Positions 1 through 6,191 of a DNA stretch of 64,000 nucleotides are shown here, piece by piece. The notes beneath the pieces are model-generated. The model worked only from the letters and a program-made list of their open reading frames with translations. It did no database searches and was not told the origin of the DNA. The DNA lies in assembly GCA_009780435.1 (NCBI GenBank), contig WRAB01000016.1:1-64000 (forward strand). Reading direction: 5' to 3'. The position numbers were made by a program, and so were the translations under genes. This stretch comes from Oscillospiraceae bacterium (GTDB taxonomy: Bacteria > Bacillota > Clostridia > Oscillospirales > Oscillospiraceae). Positions within the stretch are counted from its first letter, which is position 1. Each line of letters begins with the position of its first letter.

Positions 1-50
1 CGGCGGCACCGGCGCAACTAGGAGTCTCCGACGCGGGTAGCGGGGGTTCT

Positions 51-83
51 TAGGGGGCGGCCAGCCCCCTAGTCGCATTTTTT
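51..83 (+). terminator. Terminator-like hairpin at window start
   Basis: An 8-bp perfect stem (TAGGGGGC, 51-58, with GCCCCCTA, 64-71) has a 5-nt loop and is followed by a run of six T at 78-83. It probably ends a gene lying left of the window. Confidence 0.5.
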
Positions 84-85
84 GG

Positions 86-115
86 ATACTTTTTTGGGCG
101 AAAGCAAAAAAGTAT
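86..115. repeat. 10-bp inverted repeat
   Basis: ATACTTTTTT (86-95) and AAAAAAGTAT (106-115) form a perfect inverted repeat around a GGGCGAAAGC loop. It directly follows the hairpin at 51-71, so the two may act together as a tandem terminator or belong to a dispersed element. No gene is visible in 1-200. Confidence 0.5.
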
Positions 116-207
116 CGCCGCCGGCAGGCTGGACAAGGCTGAATTCTCCACCAGCTACCTCTCCGGCAAAGCCGGACAAAAAAAGAAAAGCAACAGGAGG
201 CCCCACC

Positions 208-1128
208 ATGTTCGGACGCAAGAAAATCACCGTTCCCCAGTGGGCCGGTATGCTGAAGCCAAAGCAATACGCCGCATTTTTATCGGCAGTTGAGCAGCAC
301 TTTACAGCGCAAGGCGCACCCTACACCATCGAGGACGGCATCGTCTATGTGAAGATGGACGATGTGGAGGCAGATTGGCAATACGGGCTGGATAATCTGG
401 TGCAGGTGTGCGCCCAGGTCAAACCGCAAGACTATCCAGAGATGATCGCCCATCACTTCCAGGTAATCGCGGAGGGCAACGCTTTTCTGAACAGCTTTGA
501 TTTTGACGATTTTGCATCAGTCAAACCCTATCTCGGCGTCCGGCTGTACGACAGGGACTACGTGGAGTACGCGATCAACTTGGGCCAGGATACCATGATC
601 CGCCGCCCCTTTGCGGGGGACTTGTTCTCCGTGCTGGTGTTCAATTTCCCCCACAGCATCCAAACCATCGCCACAGAGGATACTGAGAAGTGGGGCAAAG
701 CAGAAGACGAACTCTTTGCCATGGGCATTGACAATATCCGCCGGGATTGCCCGCTGGAACCGCAAGAAATCCCCATCAGCGACGACAAACTCTTTCTCTA
801 CGAGACGGAGCACTTTTTTGCCTCCAATATCTTGTTCGACTTGGAGCAAAACGAACAACTCGTGGGTAGAGGCGGGGCAATCGTCGCCGTCCCCACCCGG
901 AGCACGGCTATGATCTATCCCATCTACGATTTGAACGTTGTAGAGGCGTTAAATATTTTTTTCCACAATGCCCCGGCCTGCTTCATGGCCGGCCCCGGCT
1001 CTTTGAGCCGGGAAATATTCTGGTATCAAAACGGACAATACGAATCCCTCGACTTCGAGCCGGGGAGAAAGGTCAAGTTCACACCGTCAGAGAATTTTCT
1101 TGCGCTGTTGAATGAGTTGGAACAATGA
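208..1128 (+). CDS. Conserved hypothetical protein
   Basis: This 306-residue protein has no signal peptide or membrane segment and I do not recognise its family. The ATG at 208 is preferred over upstream in-frame codons because AGGAGG (198-203 region) lies just before it and the product then begins MFGRKK, a basic start typical of cytosolic proteins. The middle is acidic and mixed alpha/beta in character. Its stop codon overlaps the start of the Nif3-family gene by four bases (ATGA), so the two are translationally coupled and probably work together. The long antisense frames over this gene look like shadows. Confidence 0.75.
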   Translation: MFGRKKITVPQWAGMLKPKQYAAFLSAVEQHFTAQGAPYTIEDGIVYVKMDDVEADWQYGLDNLVQVCAQVKPQDYPEMIAHHFQVIAEGNAFLNSFDFDDFASVKPYLGVRLYDRDYVEYAINLGQDTMIRRPFAGDLFSVLVFNFPHSIQTIATEDTEKWGKAEDELFAMGIDNIRRDCPLEPQEIPISDDKLFLYETEHFFASNILFDLEQNEQLVGRGGAIVAVPTRSTAMIYPIYDLNVVEALNIFFHNAPACFMAGPGSLSREIFWYQNGQYESLDFEPGRKVKFTPSENFLALLNELEQ

Positions 1129-1988
1129 GAGCCACCCACCTGTACGCCCAACTGGAAACCGACTTCGTCAAACCCGACATCGTGGAAGATTGGTTCGACC
1201 ATATGACCGATATACCAGAGATGACGGCATACATCTGCGACAACTACAAACAGCGCAGTATGGGCCTGCTCTGTGATTTTGCCGAGGAGATCAACAAGGT
1301 CTACACCGCCGTCTTCCCATCCGACGCCACACTCAACAAGATTTTGAGCGACAACACCACCGACGCCATGCTGTTCCTCCACCATCCCCTGGCGTGGGAT
1401 TTGAGCCGTGATCCAAACAGTGCGTTTCACCCCATCAACGCTGATCTGCTCAAACAACTCAAAGACCGCCGGATCGCCCTGTTCAACTTCCACTACCCCC
1501 TGGACAACTTCGGCCCATACGCCACGAGCAAGACATTGGCGGAGGCCCTGGGCATCCAGATCGAAGGCACTTTTGCCCAACTTGACGGCGCGGCCTGCGG
1601 CGTGATCGGCACCACGGAGTGCGATGATATTTACGCCTTAAATCAAACATACGCCCAGGTGGTCGGCCATGAGACAAAGCTCTATCCATACGGCGACGCC
1701 GCCATATGCAACAACCGGGTGGGCGTCTGCGCAGGCGGCGGAAATGATGAGGCTGTCATAAGCGAATTGATCGATCTCGGCATCAATGTGCTGATCTCCG
1801 GGCTATCGGTGAAAAATGCGTACTCTCAAGAAGCCCATCGCTTAGAGGAAATTCACGGGATCAACCTCTTGGGCGGTACCCACTACTCCTCTGAAAAATA
1901 CGCCTGTATCGCCATGTGCGACTATTTTACGGAGTTGGGGCTGCCGTCTGAATTTATCACCGACATTCCATGCTTTGCGGATTTGTAA
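1125..1988 (+). CDS. Nif3-like dinuclear metal-centre protein
   Basis: This 287-residue protein shows the metal-binding pattern of the NIF3/YbgI/YqfO family: an early LHHPL motif (about residue 85), FHYPLD (about 123-128) and GGTHYSSEK near residue 250. In the family these His, Asp and Glu residues hold two metal ions. The length matches the short Nif3 form without the inserted PII-like domain. Family members are often labelled GTP cyclohydrolase 1 type 2, but the true substrate is unsettled. Usually the gene sits beside trmK; here it is coupled to an unknown protein instead, which is the only local clue to its role. Confidence 0.8.
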   Translation: MRATHLYAQLETDFVKPDIVEDWFDHMTDIPEMTAYICDNYKQRSMGLLCDFAEEINKVYTAVFPSDATLNKILSDNTTDAMLFLHHPLAWDLSRDPNSAFHPINADLLKQLKDRRIALFNFHYPLDNFGPYATSKTLAEALGIQIEGTFAQLDGAACGVIGTTECDDIYALNQTYAQVVGHETKLYPYGDAAICNNRVGVCAGGGNDEAVISELIDLGINVLISGLSVKNAYSQEAHRLEEIHGINLLGGTHYSSEKYACIAMCDYFTELGLPSEFITDIPCFADL

Positions 1989-2038
1989 AAGCCGCCGCCT
2001 TAAAATCCCCCAGTGAGGCAGCATTTAGGTGGATATAT

Positions 2039-2098
2039 GCGTACATAATTGCGTACAATACACTTGACAACTCAAATCGTGTACGCTATAATGTACGC
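2039..2098 (+). promoter_or_regulatory. Promoter and operator of the YefM/YoeB pair
   Basis: TTGACA (2064-2069) and TATAAT (2087-2092) are both perfect consensus boxes with a 17-bp spacer. Around them lie four copies of one hexamer: GCGTAC at 2039-2044 and 2051-2056, and its complement GTACGC at 2081-2086 and 2093-2098. Each pair is spaced 12 bp start to start, and the right-hand pair brackets the -10 box. This is the expected layout for autorepression by an antitoxin or toxin-antitoxin complex. Confidence 0.85.
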
Positions 2099-2114
2099 AC
2101 AGGAGGCGATTGGT

Positions 2115-2363
2115 ATGTTAAACACCAACATTACAAATTTTCGAAAAAATATTTTTAGTCTACTAGAGCAAACGATTAAGTACAACGAGCCTGTAAATAT
2201 CAGCACAAAAGATGGAAACGCCGTTATTCTTAGCGAAGAAGATTACAGAGGCCTCATGGAAACCCTGCACTTATCTTCACTTCCCGGAATGAAAGAAAAA
2301 ATTGTAGCCGGGTTAAATACCCCGTTGGATGAATGTATACCGGAAGAAGAGGTTGACTGGTAG
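2115..2363 (+). CDS. Type II antitoxin, Phd/YefM family
   Basis: This 82-residue protein starts at ATG 2115 behind AGGAGG (2101-2106). Its N-terminal half (MLNTNITNFRKN, then a segment ending NAVILSEEDYRGL) is the Phd/YefM DNA-binding fold, in which the ILSEEDY-like stretch is diagnostic. The acidic C-terminus (ECIPEEEVDW) would be the toxin-neutralising tail. It lies directly upstream of, and overlaps, a YoeB-type toxin gene. It is probably autoregulated through the hexamer operators at 2039-2098. Confidence 0.88.
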   Translation: MLNTNITNFRKNIFSLLEQTIKYNEPVNISTKDGNAVILSEEDYRGLMETLHLSSLPGMKEKIVAGLNTPLDECIPEEEVDW

Positions 2364-2626
2364 TGTACAAGATTTACTATACAAAGGCAGCCACCAAAGA
2401 TATCCCTAAGCTGAAAGCGGCAAAATTGGACGGAAAGGCCAAGGCCCTGATTCATTTGATTAGAGAGACTCCATATCAAACGCCACCGCCGTATGAGAAA
2501 CTCGTAAGTGACCTGCAGGGCGCATATTCAAGGCGAATCAATATCAAGCATCGACTGGTCTATACAGTTTCAGAGAACCCAAAAGCAGTGACGATATTGA
2601 GCCTTTGGACACATTATGAATTTTAA
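2363..2626 (+). CDS. Type II toxin, Txe/YoeB family mRNA interferase
   Basis: This 87-residue protein starts with GTG at 2363, overlapping the antitoxin stop (TAGTG) by one base, so it is translationally coupled. The C-terminal part, with YSRRINIKHRLVY and a closing WTHYEF, matches the RelE/YoeB fold, where the basic Arg residues and the final His-Tyr act in ribosome-dependent mRNA cleavage. YoeB toxins are usually about 85 residues, so it appears intact. The segment after the stop is non-coding until the type I locus. Confidence 0.88.
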   Translation: MYKIYYTKAATKDIPKLKAAKLDGKAKALIHLIRETPYQTPPPYEKLVSDLQGAYSRRINIKHRLVYTVSENPKAVTILSLWTHYEF

Positions 2627-2654
2627 CGGAGGATCATCCACACACCTATTTCCC

Positions 2655-2719
2655 CTCTACCGCCCTAAAATCTCCTACGATTTCCCGCGCCTAGCCCCGA
2701 ACTCCGCCCACTTGTGCTC
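2655..2719 (-). pseudogene. Decayed duplicate of the pflA 3' end
   Basis: 2655-2692 matches 3066-3103 (the last codons of pflA) at all but two of 38 positions, and 2702-2719 matches 3162-3179 at 17 of 18. The pieces are contiguous here but 58 bp apart in pflA, so this copy has an internal deletion. It carries no open frame. The two copies flank the type I toxin locus as direct repeats. Confidence 0.8.
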
Positions 2720-2728
2720 CTCCATCTA

Positions 2729-2757
2729 TTGATAGAATATGCACATACACGTACAAT
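2729..2757 (+). promoter_or_regulatory. Promoter of the type I toxin mRNA
   Basis: TTGATA (2729-2734) and TACAAT (2752-2757) are 17 bp apart. The predicted transcript starts near 2764, at the first base or two of the repeat TAGGCGTTGCC. Confidence 0.75.
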
Positions 2758-2821
2758 ATATCTAGGCGTTGCCCATACGGTAGGCGGTTAGCCCCATCTC
2801 TGTAAAAGGAGGTGAGGCCCC

Positions 2822-2905
2822 TTGTCAGTATTTGAAGCTATATCATTAATGCTCGCTTTTGCGGTATTGATTACAATGCTAATAAACTACTTAGACAGAA
2901 AATAA
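2822..2905 (+). CDS. Type I toxin, holin-like (Hol_Tox-type) membrane peptide
   Basis: This 27-residue peptide starts with TTG at 2822, behind a very strong Shine-Dalgarno sequence (AAAAGGAGGTGA, 2804-2815). It begins MSVFEAISLMLAFAV, has one hydrophobic helix (about residues 7-22) and ends in a charged LDRK tail. This closely resembles the putative holin-like toxin family (Hol_Tox), whose members begin with a similar YEAL/FEAI motif. CATCTC (2795-2800) can pair with GAGGTG (2809-2814) and hide the Shine-Dalgarno, as in other type I toxin mRNAs. The stop codon lies inside the terminator stem. Confidence 0.78.
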   Translation: MSVFEAISLMLAFAVLITMLINYLDRK

Positions 2906-2938
2906 CCGCTACAGCCCTGAGAAGCTAGCGGTTATTTT
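2899..2938. terminator. Bidirectional terminator shared by toxin and antitoxin RNAs
   Basis: A perfect 13-bp stem (2899-2911 with 2926-2938) reads as TAGCGG followed by TTATTTTCT on the plus strand and TTATTTTCTG on the minus strand. It lies between two converging promoters. It is also the first hairpin seen downstream of pflA, so it may end the pfl operon too. Confidence 0.75.
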
Positions 2939-2988
2939 CTAACAACTACTTTTTAAAGGCTAACCGTTTACCGGCAACGCCTATTTGT
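2899..2988 (-). ncRNA. Antisense antitoxin RNA of the type I locus
   Basis: A minus-strand promoter at 2995-3024 would start an RNA near 2988 that opens with the TAGGCGTTGCC repeat and runs to the shared terminator, about 90 nt. It is fully complementary to the 3' part of the toxin mRNA, and its two 5' repeats are also complementary to the toxin mRNA leader. This is the RNA II layout of the pAD1 par system. It is inferred from promoter, repeats and terminator only. Confidence 0.65.
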
Positions 2989-2994
2989 ATCTAT

Positions 2995-3024
2995 AGTATA
3001 TACCCACACATACGTATCTGTCAA
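2995..3024 (-). promoter_or_regulatory. Promoter of the antitoxin RNA
   Basis: On the minus strand, TTGACA (3024-3019) and TATACT (3000-2995) are separated by 18 bp. The surrounding sequence resembles the toxin promoter region at 2729-2757, so the inverted duplication seems to include both promoters. Confidence 0.7.
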
Positions 3025-3056
3025 TGAGAAAATCGCCTTGTTATCGCCATGTGTGC

Positions 3057-3812
3057 CTACTTCATCTCCACCGCCCTAAAATCTCCCACGATTTCCCGCG
3101 CCTGGTCGAGTTCTGCTCGGCTGGGCGCTTCTACGTCTGTCAGGGTGTAGGGGATACCCAGCTCCGCCCATTTGTGCTCTCCCAGCTTGTGGAAGGGCAT
3201 CACTTCGATCCGCTCAATGTTGGGAAAGTCCCGCAAATAATCCGCCAGGGCCTGTAAATCCGCCGGGTCGTCGGTGAGGCCCGGCACGAGGACGAAGCGA
3301 ACCCACACGGGGACGTCCATCTCTCGGCCCAATTGGAGCATTTGCAGGGTCTTGTCCAGGGGGACGCCCGTCAGTTTCTTATAGGCGGCTGGATTGATGG
3401 TCTTAATATCCAAGAGCAACAGATCCGTATACTGGAACGCCTCCTTGGCTGTCGCCAGGGATCCATAGCCGGACGTGTCCAGAGCCGTGTGGAATCCCTC
3501 GGCTTTGCACGCCTTTAAGAGCGCCACCAGAAACGCTGGCTGGACAAATGGCTCGCCGCCGGTGATGGTTACCCCGCCACCGGAAAACCGGAGATAGGAC
3601 CTGTATTTTTTGATATCTTTGACTACGTCTTCCACAGAGAGCAGCTTCCCGTCCCGGAGTTTCCAGGTGTCGGGATTGTGGCAGTATCTGCAGCGTAGGG
3701 TACAGCCCGAGAAAAACACCACGTAGCGGATGCCCGGACCGTCAACCATGCCACCGGTCTCTACCGAGTGGACATATCCTGTCTGTTCTCTGTCATACGC
3801 AATATATGCCAT
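3057..3812 (-). CDS. pflA: Pyruvate formate-lyase activating enzyme
   Basis: This 251-residue radical SAM protein installs the glycyl radical on PflB using S-adenosylmethionine and a [4Fe-4S] cluster. The cluster motif CTLRCRYC (CxxxCxxC) lies near residue 35, after the family signature VDGPGIRYVVFFSGC, and TGGEPF (about residue 90) is the SAM-contact motif. The length is normal for PflA. The ATG at 3812 is chosen over a GTG two codons upstream because GGGG lies five bases before it. The gene follows pflB by 12 bp, so they are co-transcribed. Its last codons are duplicated at 2655-2719. Confidence 0.95.
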   Translation of the reverse strand: MAYIAYDREQTGYVHSVETGGMVDGPGIRYVVFFSGCTLRCRYCHNPDTWKLRDGKLLSVEDVVKDIKKYRSYLRFSGGGVTITGGEPFVQPAFLVALLKACKAEGFHTALDTSGYGSLATAKEAFQYTDLLLLDIKTINPAAYKKLTGVPLDKTLQMLQLGREMDVPVWVRFVLVPGLTDDPADLQALADYLRDFPNIERIEVMPFHKLGEHKWAELGIPYTLTDVEAPSRAELDQAREIVGDFRAVEMK

Positions 3813-3824
3813 ACGCACCCCGAC

Positions 3825-6083
3825 CTAGATTCGTTCGTGGAAGGTTCTGTGGATCACGTCCAACTGCTGCTCTCTCGTCAGCTTGATAAAGTTCACCGCA
3901 TAGCCGGACACACGGATGGTCAGTTGGGGATACTTCTCCGGACGCTCCATGGCGTCTAACAGGGTCTCTTTGTCGAAGACATTGACGTTAATGTGGTGGC
4001 CGTTGTCGTGGAAATAGGCGTCCATGAGTCCCACGAGATTCTGCTGGCGCTCTTCCTCGCTCTTGCCGATGGCTTTGGGAATGATGGAGAAGGTATAGGA
4101 AATCCCATCCAGGGAATAGGCATAGGGCAGCTTCGCCACGGAGGCCATAGAGGCCACGGCGCCCTTCTTATCCCGCCCGTGCATGGGGTTGGCGCCGGGG
4201 GCGAATGGCTCACCGGACTTACGCCCGTCGGGGGTGGCCCCCGTCTTCTTGCCGTAGACCACATTGGAGGTAATGGTCAACACACTCAACGTGGGAACGG
4301 CGTTCCGATACGTCTTCTGCTTCTGGAGTTTCTCCATAAAGAGCCGCACCACGTTATAGGCGATTTTATCCACCCGCTCATCGTTGTTGCCAAAGGCAGG
4401 GTAGTCGCCCTCTACCTGGTAATCCACCACCAGGCCATCCTCGTTGCGGATGGTTTTCACTTTGGCGTATCGCATGGCCGACAGGGCGTCCGCCACCACG
4501 GACAGGCCGGCAATACCGCAGGCCTGGGTGCGCATCACATCCAGATCGTGGAGGGCCATCTGGAGGCGCTCGTAGTTGTATTTGTCGTGCATGTAGTGGA
4601 TCACGTTGAGGGTGTTGATATACAGCCGGGACAACCACTCCAAAATCTGATCAAATCGCCGGAATACCTCGTCGTAGTCCAGATATTCCGAGGTCACAGG
4701 GGCAAACTCCGGGGCGATCTGCTCGCCGGTGATCTCATCTTTGCCGCCGTTGATGGCGTAGACCAGAGCCTTGCCCAGATTGGCCCGTGCGCCGAAAAAC
4801 TGCATCTGTTTCCCCGTCCGCATGGCGGAGACACAGCAGGCGATGGAGTAGTCGTCCCCCCAGTAGCCCCGCATCAGATCGTCATTTTCGTATTGGATGG
4901 AACTGGTATCAATAGAGACCTGGGCGCAGAACCGTTTGAAGTGCTCCGGCATATCCACACTCCACAGTACCGTGAGATTGGGCTCCGGGGCGGGTCCCAG
5001 GGTATATAGGGTATTGAGTATCCGGAAAGAACTCCGGGTGACCAGGGTCTCCCCGCTCTCGCTCATGCCGCCGATGACCTCTGTAACCCAGGTTGGGTCG
5101 CCGGAAAAGAGTTGATTGTACTCCGGTGTCCGCAAAAAACGGACGATCCGCAGTTTCATCACGAAGTGATCCATAAGTTCCTGGGCCTGGGATTCCGTCA
5201 GGACGCCTGTTTGCAAATCCCGCTCAATGTAGATATCCAGAAAAGACGATACCCGGCCCAGAGACATGGCGGCCCCGTCCTGTTCTTTGGCGCAGGCCAA
5301 AAAGGCGAAATACGTCCACTGGATGGCCTCTTTCGCCGTAGCGGCGGGCTGGCTCACGTCAAAGCCGTAGGAGGCGGCCATCTCCTCCAGCTGTTTTAGC
5401 GCCCGAATCTGCTCGTTGAGCTCTTCCCGGATTAAAATATCGTCCTGCTCAATGGCAGGCAGTTCCGTCCGCTCCAATTGAGCTTTTTTATCCCGGATCA
5501 AAAATGCCGTGCCGTAGAGGGCCACACGGCGGTAGTCGCCGATGATCCGCCCTCGGCCATAGGCATCTGGCAGACCGGTGATAATCCCCGACGCCCGGGC
5601 TCTGCGCATGTCCTCGGTATAGGCGTCAAAAACCCCGTCATTGTGGGTCTTTCGGTATTTGGTATAGATCTCCTCCGTCGCGGGGTCTAAGGCGTAGCCA
5701 TAGGACTCCAGGGCTTTTTTAATCACCCGCACGCCGCCCTGGGGCATGATCCCCCGCTTGAGGGGCCGATCCGTCTGGACGCCCACGATCTGCTCTAGCT
5801 CCCGGTCAATATACCCCGGCCCGTGGGAGGTGATGGTGGAGGGCTTTTTCGTCTCGGCGTCTAAGATGCCCTTCTCCCCCTCCTCCCGGGTCAGTTTGCA
5901 GACTTCGTCCCACAGCTTTTCGGTGCGCTCTGTGGCGCCGACCAAAAAAGCGCTGTCCCCGTGATAGGGCGTTACATTGCGCTGGATAAAGTCCCGGACG
6001 TTTACTTCATCTGTCCAAATACCCTCGGTATTAAACCGCTCCCAGGCGGGAAACAGTTCGTTTTTCTGAAAAAATTGACTCAT
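3825..6083 (-). CDS. pflB: Formate C-acetyltransferase (pyruvate formate-lyase)
   Basis: This 752-residue glycyl-radical enzyme converts pyruvate and CoA to acetyl-CoA and formate. The adjacent active-site cysteines are visible in SIACCVSAM (about residue 410). The radical glycine sits in RVSGYAVNF, 26 residues from the C-terminus; most PflB have RVSGYAVRF, so Asn replaces Arg. The N-terminal [17 protein letters not shown] and the overall length fit true PflB rather than diol dehydratases or choline lyase. It follows the NuoE/NuoF/NfnB-like genes in the same direction with about 108 bp between, so formate production and NAD(P)H/ferredoxin balancing may share expression. Confidence 0.96.
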   Translation of the reverse strand: MSQFFQKNELFPAWERFNTEGIWTDEVNVRDFIQRNVTPYHGDSAFLVGATERTEKLWDEVCKLTREEGEKGILDAETKKPSTITSHGPGYIDRELEQIVGVQTDRPLKRGIMPQGGVRVIKKALESYGYALDPATEEIYTKYRKTHNDGVFDAYTEDMRRARASGIITGLPDAYGRGRIIGDYRRVALYGTAFLIRDKKAQLERTELPAIEQDDILIREELNEQIRALKQLEEMAASYGFDVSQPAATAKEAIQWTYFAFLACAKEQDGAAMSLGRVSSFLDIYIERDLQTGVLTESQAQELMDHFVMKLRIVRFLRTPEYNQLFSGDPTWVTEVIGGMSESGETLVTRSSFRILNTLYTLGPAPEPNLTVLWSVDMPEHFKRFCAQVSIDTSSIQYENDDLMRGYWGDDYSIACCVSAMRTGKQMQFFGARANLGKALVYAINGGKDEITGEQIAPEFAPVTSEYLDYDEVFRRFDQILEWLSRLYINTLNVIHYMHDKYNYERLQMALHDLDVMRTQACGIAGLSVVADALSAMRYAKVKTIRNEDGLVVDYQVEGDYPAFGNNDERVDKIAYNVVRLFMEKLQKQKTYRNAVPTLSVLTITSNVVYGKKTGATPDGRKSGEPFAPGANPMHGRDKKGAVASMASVAKLPYAYSLDGISYTFSIIPKAIGKSEEERQQNLVGLMDAYFHDNGHHINVNVFDKETLLDAMERPEKYPQLTIRVSGYAVNFIKLTREQQLDVIHRTFHERI

Positions 6084-6116
6084 AGCAAGTTCCTCTCTGT
6101 ATGGGGTTGCAGCAAA

Positions 6117-6144
6117 GCGGGTCGTCGGGGCGCCGACCCCTACA
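6117..6144. repeat. Dispersed GTAGGGG-type palindromic element
   Basis: GCGGGTCGTCGGGG followed by CGCCGACCCCTACA is an imperfect palindrome in the gap between pflB and the NfnB-like gene. Related elements with the same CCCCTAC end occur at 32184-32276 and 63250-63278. Confidence 0.5.
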
Positions 6145-6191
6145 CGTCCTGTTTTCGCCGCAGCTCCGTAATAATATGCGTTTTTTCCCCC

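Larger units (their letters stand above)
2763..2983. repeat. Inverted repeat arms flanking the toxin
   Basis: Left arm: TAGGCGTTGCC (2763-2773) and CGGTTAGCC (2785-2793). Right arm: their exact complements at 2973-2983 and 2958-2966. As each converging transcript begins at its own arm, both RNAs start with the same two sequence blocks. The arms can therefore pair within the full-length toxin mRNA, and the two RNAs can pair with each other. Confidence 0.85.

Noticed and set aside
3993..5009. A 338-codon open frame opposite pflB
   Set aside because: Shadow of pflB; its composition (many Gly, His, Val, Leu) is that of a GC-skewed reverse frame, with no recognisable domain.
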